A model generated the notes under the pieces. The model was not told the origin of the DNA. It searched no databases and saw nothing but the letters and a program-made list of their open reading frames with translations. Shown here one piece after another: positions 45,420 to 56,056 of a stretch of DNA of 64,000 nucleotides (the stretch's first letter is position 1; each line of letters starts with the position of its first letter). The translations under genes were made by a program, and so were the position numbers. The stretch is taken from the NCBI GenBank assembly GCA_033816765.1, contig CM066293.1, positions 1,860,001 to 1,924,000 on the forward strand, in the 5' to 3' direction. Origin of the DNA: Nothopassalora personata. Its lineage: Eukaryota; Ascomycota; Dothideomycetes; Mycosphaerellales; Mycosphaerellaceae.

Positions 45420-48400
45420 AAGCCCCTACCCCGACACTAAGCTTTTAAAGCTTACTAACACTCTAGAGTGGCACTACGAGATAGCTAGCTCTTACGATCT
45501 TACTGCTAGCGAATCCTAGTTATTATAGCTTTAGCTAGTCTATCGTTACGCCCGGCTAGCTCGAGTATAGCGCTTACTAGTACTGTTACTAGGCTTACCC
45601 GCCTACCTTAGACCTTATTCGAGTCCCTTCGCCTACCGGATAACGTTAAGTATGTCCTTACTAACACGAACACGCCGAAGTCCGCCGCTAATGTTATTTT
45701 CCGAGAGCTTAGTCCTTAGAAGCGGGTTAAGGTATTAAAGGACTTCTATAAGGGCTTCGAGAAGGTGTTCGAAGACTGCTCTATCTAGGTTAACCTATTT
45801 TTCGAGGAAGTTAAGAGCGGCATAGGCAAGAGCTACTAGGATGAATTCCTTAGTAATAAGAAGCTCGATGTCTTGTTTCCTATCGTCGGTAAGATTCGTA
45901 AGACCGGTTTAGAGATTCGTAACCGAGAGAAGACTCTTCGAGCTACGCTTACCCGCTACTAGCTATAGTAGATAGATAACAAGATTCTTAATCGACGCGT
46001 TATCTCCGAGCTTTGCAGTACTAATAGCGGGCGCCGCTAGTTTACAGCCTTTATTAACAAGTACCTAGACTATAGTAGGGCTATTAGTAGAATTTAGAGG
46101 GTATTAATCTAGCGTATAAGGATCGGCCGTAAGGGCATAGATCGTAAGCGAATTCTAGAGCCTAGTAATCTTACCTAGTGCGATAGGGAGGCTAAAGTAC
46201 GTAGCATTAATCCGTAGTCGGCTAAGAGTAGGGAGATTATTAGAAGACACCGCCTAGCCGTCTATAAGGATAGCCTTCTATACTTTATAGAGGGTACTAT
46301 TACTAAGAAGTCCGCGTCCCTAGAGGACAGTATAGATTAACCTAGACTATCTAGCTAGTAACAGCCTTAGCTACGTTAGCTACTTCCGGATAGTAAAGGT
46401 AAAGGACGTGTAAAGAGTACTACACTAACTCTACTAGCCTCTACCTAGCCTATAGTCCCATCGAGAGGCGGTCGTAAGTCGAGTCGACTTAAGTAGCTCC
46501 GTATAGGCGAGAGCATAGGTAAGGGCATAACTGCGCCTACTTAATCCTCGCCTAACCGAACGCTAGACGGCGTACCTATACGCAAAGGCAGTCCGCTAGG
46601 TATACCGGTTAGTACCCTACGATCTACTCCGGCCCTAACTAAGAATAGTAATCCGATACTTACTATGTTACCTTCGGCTATAATTAGGGATGTATTAGTC
46701 TTTAAGGATTAGATCCTATAAGAAGACGAGGCCCTCCGGATTAAGCGCGCTAACTACACCTATAATAAGCGGTACTATAGTATTAAGTTTAGAAACTCGA
46801 TTAATATAGATAGCATTAACTAGCTACCTAAGTACCGGATAGCGGGCCTTAAGATACTCGAGTATGCTATCTCGCGGGTTCTTAAGAGGGATAGTAAGGT
46901 TAGCGCTATAATGTGCGATTAGTATATTCGAGATTTCTACTATAAGGCCCTCTACTTTATTACGAATCCCGGTATTACCGCTAATACCCTATATAAGCGC
47001 GCGCTTAAGGTCTAAGACTAGCTCTTTAAAGGTAAGAGTTTTTCAGCTATTAAGGTAAAGAATAGGTCGTGGTTTCGCCCTAATAAGCGTAGTTAGAAGA
47101 CTATTAACCCGCTTAGCTGCCTCCGTGTTCGAGGCAAAGTCGGTACTACGAGTAGCATCGTTACGCATGCTAACTACAACTAGATCCTCGACAAATTTAG
47201 CATTAATAAAGCCGACTAAGCCGATCTTAATAGTACCGGTACCTACATTAATAGGAACATGCTATACTAGTATAATAACGCTAAACTAGCGCCGCGGGTT
47301 AAAACAGTTAGAGAGATAATAAGTCGAGAATTCGACGTGTACCGATAGTACCTACGAGAATTGAATAAGGTTAGTAACGGCGGCGTCTACTAGAACATGT
47401 AGTATTCTCTAAGCTAATAGATTATGCGATAAGACCCCGGGCTATAGCTCTTATAAGTGGCGCTACACCCTTAACACTGCACTCGGTTTATCTCCTTCCT
47501 TAGGCCTACGATTTTTAGCTTTAATAGGGCTTATTAGGGAGGTAACGCGAACACTATAGTACAGTATGCTAGGGTCGACTTAAACCTCGAAATTGAAAAC
47601 TACTAGACTAGTAACCGGCTTAACATACTATACTCTCTTAACTTAGAGGGCACTAGTGGGCCGGAGTTTTTACACGGTTTTTATAAGTAAGGGAATACTA
47701 GAGAGTTTATCTAGTAGTGCCGGATTAACGACTGTATAGAAGACGGCCAATTTAAGCGTTTCTTCTCGGTTAGGGTCTAGAATTACCTAAGCAAGAATAG
47801 CATTAGCTAGTTTAGAGAGGACCTGAGCGCTAGGTAAATGCGGGTAACTACTACAGGCGTTCTAATGAGGTAGGCCGTATATAAGAAGACGCTACGTTAG
47901 ATTAACCCTTACTTTATTAAGATCCGCGACGATAACTATCTTAAACTTTAGAGAAGCTAGAGCATGCACTAGGTAATAGACCTCTATCGTGACTTTAAGA
48001 CGCTAAGTAAGAGCGCTGCGGGGTTTAAGTATCGACGCCTAGTACCCGGCTATCCTTTTCCTACGGCCGTACACCTTAGTAGCATTAGCCCTCTATCCGA
48101 TGCCCTAGCGGGTTTAAAGTCTTAGAACGACAACAAAGTCATCCTTAATGCTAGGAGGTAGCTTAATGCTACGGTCCGCCTAGACTCGGAGCTCTTCTAT
48201 AAGAAGATGCATAATTAGCGCGTCCGAGCTGTAAAATTAATAGATAAGTAGCTTAGCTTAGTCACTACTCTCGAGTAGATGTGCTTTATAAGCGAAGGGC
48301 GTAATAAGAGCTTCTTCCGTAACTACTATAGGAACTTTACTAGCTAGCTACTTAGGGACAAGTCTAGTAAGACTAGTGTTAGCTACGACAACGAGTAGGT

Positions 48401-48752
48401 CTAGACAAAGGAGTTGTGTAAGAATGAGTAGAACTAAGTAGTTAGTACGGGTTTATAGGCTCCTAGTTTCTAGTTAATTTCCGGCTACAGCTATAGCCTA
48501 TGGGATTCTAGTTCTAATTCTAGTTCTAATTCTAGTTCTAATTCTAGTTCTAATTCTAGTTCTAATTCTAGTTCTAATTCTAGTTCTAATTCTAGTTCTA
48601 ATTCTAGTTCTAATTCTAGTTCTAATGCTTCGGGTATAGGTGCTTCTAGTCCTTAGATCTTACTTGTTTCTTATAGTTACTTATCTTCCCTTAACTCACT
48701 TTCTAGTTACGCGGTGGACTCGTCTTTAGATTTATCAGGTTACTAGTACTGA
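45420..48752 (+). pseudogene. Third ORF of Gypsy-C, about 1,110 codons, unidentified
   Basis: One frame stays in register from about 45420 to TGA at 48750-48752, broken only by TAG/TAA. RIP cannot create TGA, so this is a genuine stop. The start is not visible; ATG is probably mutated. Landmarks: RLPDNVKYVLTNTNTPKSA near 45630, KRVKVLKDFYKGFEKVFED near 45722, NPGITANTLYKRALKV near 46960, KTVREIISREFDVYR near 47305, RFISFLRPTIFSFNRAYQGG near 47484, GFKYRRLVPGYPFPTAV near 48021, and a Ser/Asn repeat near the end. It is basic, with no obvious membrane segment, zinc finger or protease, RT or integrase motif. It lies between integrase and 3' LTR, where envelope-like genes sit in some LTR elements, but nothing here looks like an envelope protein. 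B1 carries the same C-terminal half. Confidence 0.7.
48507..48626 (+). repeat. Ten 12-bp tandem repeats (tctagttctaat) coding SSSN
   Basis: Exactly 120 bp of perfect units, in frame with the third ORF, giving (Ser-Ser-Ser-Asn)10. The B1 copy has three units, so the array expands or contracts between copies. Confidence 0.95.
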
Positions 48753-49050
48753 CGCTTACTTGTCTTATGAATGGCGTTTACGTTATTCGACTATCTAGCC
48801 CGCTCGATTAATGCTAACATAGCTGTCCATTCCCTCGCTAGTTTCGTAGCATACGTTAGTGCAGTGCGACGGATGCGAGTCGCGGTTATTAACGTCATTA
48901 TTACGGTCTCTATTAGAAAGATCCTTTCAATCTTCATAAACTGTCGCTAGCAGGCCCTAGGATTGCCTAACATCTTATATGTTAAGCTAAATAGTAAGCC
49001 CGGGCTTACTGCTTTAGAACCTAAGGATAGGTTCGTAATGGGGGAGGATA
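48753..49050 (+). other. 3' untranslated region and purine tract of Gypsy-C
   Basis: About 298 bp after the stop, ending in the purine tract atgggggaggata (49038-49050) directly before the LTR. It contains a short hairpin, AGTAAGCCCGGGCTTACT, near 48996-49013. Confidence 0.7.
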
Positions 49051-49421
49051 TATTAACGACTAATAGGTTGTGTTAACCTTAGGTTTAGAGGGGGTCCCTT
49101 AGGTCTAACTTACCCTAATTTCATTTAGGTTTAATTAGACATTTAGGTAAGCTAGTAGGACCTAGTATAGCTGTTAAGATATATACTACGTAGCTAAGTA
49201 TTGTAAGCGTAGCATTAAGGTAACAATTTAATTTATACCTCTCGAGTAGAGGGTATAGGGGTTTAGGTCTACTAATCCTCTTGTTTTATCTAGCTACTGC
49301 GCTACTCGTCACGTGACCTGATTTCCCGGTCCCGGGACCGGCAAATACCCCTACTTACGTAAGCACCGCTCCATACCACCACAACTCGGACAGGCCTACA
49401 TAGGGTAGTTGGTAGACATTA
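49051..49421 (+). repeat. Gypsy-C 3' LTR (371 bp)
   Basis: TATTAACGAC...TAGACATTA. It keeps CCGGTCCCGGGACCGG (49326-49341) and GTCACGTGAC (49308-49317) intact. Confidence 0.92.
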
Positions 49422-49931
49422 CTATATATACGAATTGTTAGAAGTCTCGATCCTCGGGCGCGGTACTAAAGTGTATCGTAGGTTCTTAGTCTAGGAAGTG
49501 TTCGGCCTATATTCGAAAAGGCTATAAGGATTACGACGTATATCTTTCTCGTCCGGAGTAGGAACGTCTTCGCAATTCGCGCGATAAGCTTAAGCTAGAG
49601 CTTAAGAGGATTAAAGAGGAGGAGGTACGGCTAAAGATACGTAAGATCCGTCTTCGGAAATAGCTACGCTTAGCTAAGCGTTATACTAACGACGCCGTTG
49701 CTAAGGAGTTAGAGGAGCTCGAGGAGGAAGAGGCGCGCGAGGAGCTAGCGTCTCTTAAGTAGGCGTCGGGGGTAGAGGTGTCGCCTTCGCTAGTTTCTTT
49801 TTCGGATATCCTAGAGATGCCCGTAAACGATTAGGCGGCGCTTTCTAGGGCGGAGCCCTAGGGCGAGTCCCTAGGGGTAGAAACTTATTAGGGTATTTAT
49901 TTTGTAAGTTATGTCCCTATTCCTATTAATC

Positions 49932-50005
49932 GGCTAGGTAGCTTAGTAGTAGAGCGTAAGCTATCTATACTCTTAAGGTCGTAGGTTCGATTCCTACCCT
50001 AGTCG
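49932..50005 (+). tRNA. tRNA-like sequence at the 3' end of Gypsy-D pol
   Basis: 74 nt with a 7-bp acceptor stem (GGCTAGG/CCTAGTC, one G-U), a 4-bp D stem (GCTT/GAGC) around AGTAGTA, and a perfect 5-bp T stem (GTAGG/CCTAC) with a B box GGTTCGATTCC. The anticodon arm is abnormal: TAAG/CTTA pairs, the fifth pair is C-T, and the loop is about 9 nt, so no anticodon can be assigned. A RIP change in the D loop (AGTGGTA to AGTAGTA) is likely. It probably derives from a tRNA captured by the element. Function as a tRNA is doubtful. Confidence 0.5.
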
Positions 50006-50029
50006 CTCGTCGGCCGAGAGATCTATTAT

Positions 50030-53000
50030 CGTAGGTTATATTAGCGGACCTATTTTTAGTACTGTCGGATCTTTTACTAATAGTTTCGTAGGTGTTGTTT
50101 TAGTTCCTAGGTATTTTCTAATTTATCGTATCCTTTCTACTTAACGAAGTATTACTAACCCTTTTTATCTAGGATTTTTTCGACTTCGACTTCGTTCTCT
50201 ACTTCTAGCTCGAAATAGAAGCTTTCTTAGTAAGGTGTTTTAGCGTCCGCGGGTTCTAACTTAGAGATATAGAAGACTAGGTGGATTTTAGCGTCGGGTA
50301 GTAGTCGCAGGTAGTAGTTAACTAGTCCTATAACTTTATCTATAGAAAATGGTCCGACCTTAATATAATCTAGTTTCTTGGTCTATCTTCTTATTCTTAA
50401 GTTTTTTATAAGGAGATAGACCTTATCCCCCTTTTTTAGTAGAGGTGCTATTTTCCTCGTCTCTTACCGTTATTAAGACAGTTTATATTATGTATCTTCG
50501 ATCGCCTTACGTGTTTCTTTATATACTTTCTTAAGAGTATCCGTCGTTACGATTACTCTTTCGGCTTATAGGTAGGATCTAGGTGTTCCGAATAGGTTAG
50601 GATCTTTCCTAAAGTTCGTATAAAATAGTATTATTAAAGTTGTCTCTAATGTGTAGTTATTTAGTATAATCTACGCTATTAGCAGTAATAAAACCTAGTT
50701 GTCTTATACGTAGTTAATATAGTGCCGTAGGTATTGTTCGAGCGTCTAGTTTATCCTTTCGGTTTATCCGTCTATCTTCGGATAATATGCCGTTAATAGC
50801 TTATGTTTAATTCCGATCGTTCCTATAAGCGTCTTCTAGTAGTTCGATATAAATAGCTTATCTCTATCCGTTATAAATGCTTAAGGGAATCCGTAGTATC
50901 GGATAAGTCTATCTAGTACGAGGTATCCGAGCTACTCTACATTATATGTTTCTATAAGGGCCGTAAGGCCACAAGGGGATGTCGCAATGTATAGTACGCC
51001 TACGATCTTCTAATCGTAGATGAACTAAAGCTTACTTTCTTCTATCGACGCTGTGCGCGTCTCCTAGTGTACGTATGCGCGTTACGTGCGGCATGCTAAG
51101 CCGGGCATAGCCGCATTACATGTAAGGGTTAGCTATAGGCTGCCCTTACAGTTTCTAATATAGGAATAAAGTGTACGTATTTTATAAGCCTATTAATTAT
51201 AACTAGTATTACGTCGTATAGTTATTTCGTGACTTAATCCCTTAACGGTAGGAGTTTCGTAATAAAGTCTATTATAACTTCGTCCTATAGTTTCGTCCGT
51301 AGTATCCTAAACTATAGGTAACCGTATTTCGCATGTCTCGTAGCCTTATTTCGTTAGTAGTGTACGTATTGTTTAATGTAGCGTAACACCGTAAGTCTTA
51401 TTTATAGGAATAAGAAGCTACGCTATATTAGGTCTATTGTCTTTAAAGCTCTAGGGTGTCCGTAAGTTAGTCTATCGTAATGTTGTCGTATATATTCTTC
51501 TTCTCGATCCTTTAGTACTTAGTATTTTCCTTACAATATAGGGAATTGTTCGTCTTTATCGCCTAATATCCGTACGATGTTATTAAATTCTCTTATATTA
51601 GTACTAAGACTTCCGTCGGGGTTTGTCTTTAGTATTTTATATTGCACTAGTTCTCTTCCTTCTATATAGTCGCTTCTCCGGCTTAGCGCGTCGGCGCGGC
51701 TATTCTCTCGTCCTAGAGTATATTTAATTTCGAACTTATACTATCCTAGTAGCTCCGACTAGCGGGCTTACCTTCGGGTAAGTTCTTTCGTCGTCGTAAA
51801 GTACGTAAGATTCTTATAGTTAGAAAGAATCGTTAACTTCGGTAGGCCCTCGATATATACTCTCTAATGTTATATAGTAGTAATAATAGCTAGAAGCTCT
51901 TTATTATGGATGTCGTAGTTCTATTCCGCTATAGTCATTTTCCGGGAGTAATAGGCTACTAGGTGTCTCTACCTATCGTACGTCTATATTAGACACGCGC
52001 CTATTGCTATATTAGACGTATCGGTCTCGATGTAGACTTCCTTACTACTATCGAATAATCGAAGCGTAGGGGCTAAAGCGTATTATTCCTTAAGTTTCTT
52101 AAATGCTTTAATCTGTTCCTTTCCCTATTTCTAAGTAACGTCTTTTCTCGTAAGCATCGTTATTAGTGCTGCTGTCTTTACGTAATCCTTAATGAATTTC
52201 CGGTTGTAGTTCGCTAGTCTAAGGAATAATTGTACGTCCTTAACTATTTTCGGTTCTAGCTATTCTCTAATTGACTATGTCTTCGTAGGGTCGATCGTTA
52301 TCCCTATAGTGCTAATAATAAAGCCTAAGAATTTAACTTCTTTCTTATAGAATTCGCATTTCTCGGGTACCGTCTTAAATCCTAATTGCGTAAGTCGTTC
52401 GAAGACGTCCTAGACTTGTCTTATATGCTTCTAAAGGGATCCTTTCGTGTAGACTGGTATGTCGTCTATATAGGCGATAACGTATACGTCGAGTAGGTCT
52501 AAGTGTTTCGTTAACAAGGTCCTAGTAGGATGCGGGTGCGTTAGTTAATCCTATTAGTATAACTAAGAATTCGTAGAGTCCGTATCTTATTCTAAAAGCG
52601 GTTTTCTATTCTTCTCCTTCTACTATTCGTATAGTATAGAAGGCATCTCGTAGGTTAATCTTCGTGTACTAGTCCGATCCGGTTAATCTATCTTATGCTT
52701 CTTTAATGTTAGGTAGCGGGTATCGGTTCTTAATCGTGATCTCGTTTAACTTCCTATAGTCTTATACGAGTCGTAACTTCCCGTTTGCTTTTAGAACGAA
52801 CATATATAGAGTTCCTACACTCGAGGTAGATCTTCTTATCTATCCTTTAGCTAGCTTCTCCTTTAGCTATTCTCGTAGGGTCTATAGCTCTTTCTTAGAC
52901 ATTTAATATAGGGGTCCCTATAGAGGCTCTTTCCCTAGCTAAATGTTAATCTTGTAATCCTATAGGCGGTACTTAGGTAAGGCGGTTTTACCTCTCTCCT

Positions 53001-55600
53001 CTTTAAAGAGTCGCGACTACTTACGATACTCCTTAGGAATACTTAACTCTAAGATGTTAGTATTCTTCGATAGTACGTTACTTCTATTACTTCTAGTAAC
53101 TTCGTAACCCGGCGGCCCTACGCTAGTGTCTATCCTAGTTGAAGGTAGTTCTCGATTCCTTCTATTCGGCGTAAGCTCGAATACGTTAAGATATTTCCTT
53201 ACCTTATCTACTATCGTCTACTATCGATACGTAGGCTAAATGTCAATAACACAATCGGATTCCCTAAATATAAGTACTCCTCTTCTCTAGTCGATTACTA
53301 CATTATGCTTTCTCAACTAAGGTATACCTAATCCTATGTTATAACTAGCTATATTAGTAACATCTAAGGTAATATTCTCGTGGTGCTGTTAGATAGCTAG
53401 TAGCAATAGTGTTATCTCCTATTCTACGCTAGGTAACGATGATCCGTTTACCGCGATTAACTCGTAACCCTATTTCTTCTTTAGGGTAGCTAACCCGTTT
53501 CTTCTTACGAAAGACTCGGAGATAAAATTTCCCGCTACTCCTAAGCCGATTATAACACTAGTCCTATGTCCGTTAACGATTACTTATGTCTAGAAAACTA
53601 TGTTTAATGTTGATACGTAAGCCTAAGTGTTATATAACTCCCTTTAGTCGCTTATTCCTAGGGAGCTAATCCTTTTCCCAAATAGTATATAGTTCGCTAT
53701 ACTTCGTGCCTAGAGGCTTCGGCTAGAACCTATAGCCCGTTGCCCTATATCTATACTTATAGTCTATTACGTTCCTAGATCTTCTACGATTCTAAGTAGA
53801 GAGCCCGTACGTACTATACTACTATTCGTAGTTTATTTAAGACGAAAGTTCCTACCGGTATTAGGTATCCGGTATCTATTATTCGGCTTCCTATAGGTAG
53901 TCGTTTAATAACCGCTTTAGCTAAGTTCTCCGTATTACTTATAGTTAGGTAACCCTATACTATACCCCTTATTGTATCGAGTGTTTTATCGAACTCGTTA
54001 GGGTTTAGGTATCGTTTTCCTAAGAACTTTAGTAGGAATTCTTCGTGCCTTCGTTAGAGGTAGATAATTAACTTATAGAGTTTTCTTAGCGCGTCTACCG
54101 TAAATATATATACTTCGTTTTCGTCGTCGGTATCGCTCTCTTCTTCTTCGGATAAGTCCTCGCTTAACTCCTCCGGTACGTAGTCTTCTTCGATAGTGTC
54201 TAGTTCGTGTATTTACTATTCCGGTGCTAGTAACTAACGTCCGTTCTATTCTAGATCTTAGTTTTCTTTATTATCGTTATCGAAGTAAGATTCGTCTATA
54301 TCTACTTCTTAGAGCTTATTTCGTCCGTATTAAGCTCCTAGGGTTCCTACTAGCTGTCGTAGCTAGTAGCCTACGCCTAACTTAGCGTCGTAGTAGGTTT
54401 AAGACGAGTCCTAGTAATAGAATCGCTAGTAAAGGCTTCCGTAACCGTATCGAGATTCCTTCTTAACTTTATAGTTAACTCCTCGTACTATTATACTAAA
54501 CAATCTAATAGTCTTTAATTGTTAGTTATTCGGTAGTAGTGTATGTTATTAAACATAGTATCCTCCTCGTCCCTTTAAGGGGTCTAGGAGAGGCGTCGCA
54601 ACCCGGTTACTATCCTTCTCCTCTACTCTCTAGGTATAGTTAAATTGTCGGGGTCTAATACTACTCCTAGATTTGCCTACCTTTAGTTGTATTATATTAA
54701 ACTACTCGCGGCGTACTATATTTTTACCGCGGCAATCCCGCGCTATGTAGCCTTCTCTACTATAGGCATAGTATATAAGTTTTCCTTTTCCTTTAAAGGG
54801 CTTTCCATAGCCCTTACTCTTATCGATCCTCCGTCCCCGTTAGGTAACGTCTAGTTCTATTAGCTATAGTCTATAATAGGGCTAGCTTTATCGTAAGAAC
54901 CCTCCTTCGTAATATATCTCCCTAAGGGTTTACGATCCGGAGTGTATCCTACTATACCTCCTACTTTAGAGTCGTATTTCTTTTCCTAGTACCGTTCCTA
55001 GAGCTAGTTATCGATGTCAATCGACGCCTTTATTAGCTCTTCGAGGTTAGTAATCGTTCCTTTGTGTCTTATTAACTCGTCCTTAACGGAGTCCTTAAGC
55101 CTACGTCGGAATATAGTTATTAACGCCGTCTAGTCCTATCCGGTAATCTGTCCGTATTCTTCGAATTTAGCGGTATATTCTAAAGTAGACGTCTTCTACT
55201 TTAGGTATTAAATAATTCGTATAGCCTTTTCGACTTCGTTCGAGGTTCTAAAGATTAACTTTATCTTATCTTTAAAAAGAGTATAGCTACTAAACATTCA
55301 GGTAAGGTCTTATCGTCCTATACCTTTAAGGTATTCCTTAAGGTAAGATTTAATCTAGTTCTACGCGCTTCCGCGAAAGAACGTAATAGCGAAGATAGTT
55401 CTTTTATTAGTATCGACTAGGTTAAACATAAGATATATATCTATCTAATTAACCTAGTCGTTAAACTTAGCCCTATCTCTATAGAAGAGGTCTAGCTTAG
55501 TAGCCTTAACGTCGTTCTTCCTTAGAGTAGGCTCGTTATCGTTATTAGACTTATTGTCCTTCGTAGTAGTCTATCGTAGTAGCGTACGGCGGATGCTTCC
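50030..55600 (-). pseudogene. Gypsy-D gag-pol with chromodomain
   Basis: Minus strand. Zinc knuckle near 54740-54780 reads YYAYSREGYIARDC, with Cys and His turned to Tyr. RT box AYIDDIPVYTKG near 52441-52480 keeps both Asp. RNase H ends GRENSRADALSRR near 51670-51715. Integrase: LTAYYPKIDGQTERINQTLE near 50760-50820, preceded by FITDRDKLFISNYQK. The last part has KIHLVFYISKLEP, then VENEVEVEKILDKKGQQYF and KGYDKLENTQELKQHL (~50070-50190), a chromodomain with its Trp codons mutated. A solo Gypsy-A LTR at 50953-51150 interrupts integrase. Confidence 0.85.
50953..51150 (+). repeat. Solo Gypsy-A family LTR (198 bp)
   Basis: Ends TATAAGGGCC and GCCCTTACA with TSD gtttc (50948-50952 and 51151-51155). 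No internal region remains, which indicates LTR-LTR recombination after insertion into Gypsy-D integrase. Confidence 0.92.
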
Positions 55601-55668
55601 TACTTCGCTAGGGGCGGGTGTTCCCCTACTAGCTACTTAAGTAGCGCTTATCCTAAGGGCGTTTAAAG

Positions 55669-56051
55669 TGTTATGTCTCGTTCTAGGGCTAGTCTTAAAA
55701 AGAGATAAGTTAAGTTACGTAGCAGTATTCTTTAGAGAGGCTAAAGCGAGCTAAGCGAAGATAAATAATTAGGATAAGAGTGTATTCTAATTAGTAAGAT
55801 AGTAATATAAGTTAAACGTATCGAAACTATAAGGGATTCTTAGCGTTCCTAAATATAAAGGAGATTCGTAGATCTCGGTAATTAGTCTAATTATTCTAAG
55901 TATAAGTAGTCTAACTAGTCTAAGCATAAGTAGTCTAACTAGTCTAAGCATAAGTAGTCTAATCGCCCTAAGTCTAAGCGCTCGGGTAGGATAAGTTACG
56001 TGCTCGTCTCGTTATCATAATTCTAGGGTCCATAGGAATTATTCCGTAATA
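55669..56051 (-). repeat. Gypsy-D 5' LTR (383 bp)
   Basis: In window orientation TGTTATGTC...CCGTAATA, followed by the TSD gaatt. It has one more ~23-bp unit (gtctaactagtctaagcataa) than the 3' LTR. Confidence 0.88.
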
Positions 56052-56056
56052 GAATT

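Larger units (their letters stand above)
18197..49421 (+). mobile_element. Gypsy-C, ~11.8-kb Gypsy element with a large third ORF
   Basis: LTRs 18197-18566 and 49051-49421 with a 4-bp TSD, ctat (18193-18196 and 49422-49425). Gypsy-A (24785-38590) and Copia-2 (39005-44600) sit inside it. Removing each with one TSD restores the integrase reading frame exactly. Order on the plus strand: leader repeats, gag, protease, RT, RNase H, integrase, third ORF, purine tract, LTR. B1 (30763-37681) is a deletion derivative of the same family. Confidence 0.92.
18123..49900 (+). pseudogene. Antisense Cys-rich coiled-coil ORF of Gypsy-D, split by Gypsy-C
   Basis: Runs opposite to Gypsy-D pol, between the chromodomain and 3' LTR. 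It begins ATG at 18123 (MSSSSYKRR), is cut at 18196 by Gypsy-C, and resumes in frame after the TSD at 49426. The joined frame has spaced Cys (TNC, LKC, RKC and a Tyr from a likely lost Cys), then a strongly charged helix (KLELKRIKEEEVRLKIRK; AVAKELEELEEEEAREE) and a tail SPSLVSFSDILEMPVND. About 180-190 codons with TAG/TAA at former Gln codons. The end near 49890 is uncertain. Similar Cys-then-coiled-coil frames are familiar as hypothetical proteins near fungal retroelements; function unknown. Confidence 0.6.
17690..56051 (-). mobile_element. Gypsy-D, full-length chromodomain Gypsy element with nested insertions
   Basis: LTRs at 17690-18049 (3') and 55669-56051 (5') with the TSD gaatt at 17685-17689 and 56052-56056. 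Own sequence is 18050-18196 and 49422-55668, about 6.9 kb in total once Gypsy-C and a solo LTR are removed. Coding is on the minus strand. The purine tract, read on the minus strand, abuts the LTR at 18050-18062. An antisense frame lies between pol and the 3' LTR. Confidence 0.9.

Noticed and set aside
48507..48626. Regular tandem units, possible CRISPR-like array.
   Set aside because: No spacers; perfect 12-bp head-to-tail units in frame with a coding sequence, in a fungal genome.
45420..48752. Envelope-type gene as identity of ORF3.
   Set aside because: No signal peptide, membrane segment or Cys pattern seen; position alone is not enough.
30763..49421. A very large inverted repeat (30763-33634 against 46917-49421), at first like a foldback or DIRS-type element.
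   Set aside because: Explained by two Gypsy elements of one family in opposite orientation, each with its own LTR pair and TSD.
50953..51150. A 198-bp sequence with 9-bp terminal inverted repeats, at first like a MITE.
   Set aside because: The same sequence forms direct repeats around Gypsy-A and next to its purine tract, so it is an LTR; the isolated copy is a solo LTR.
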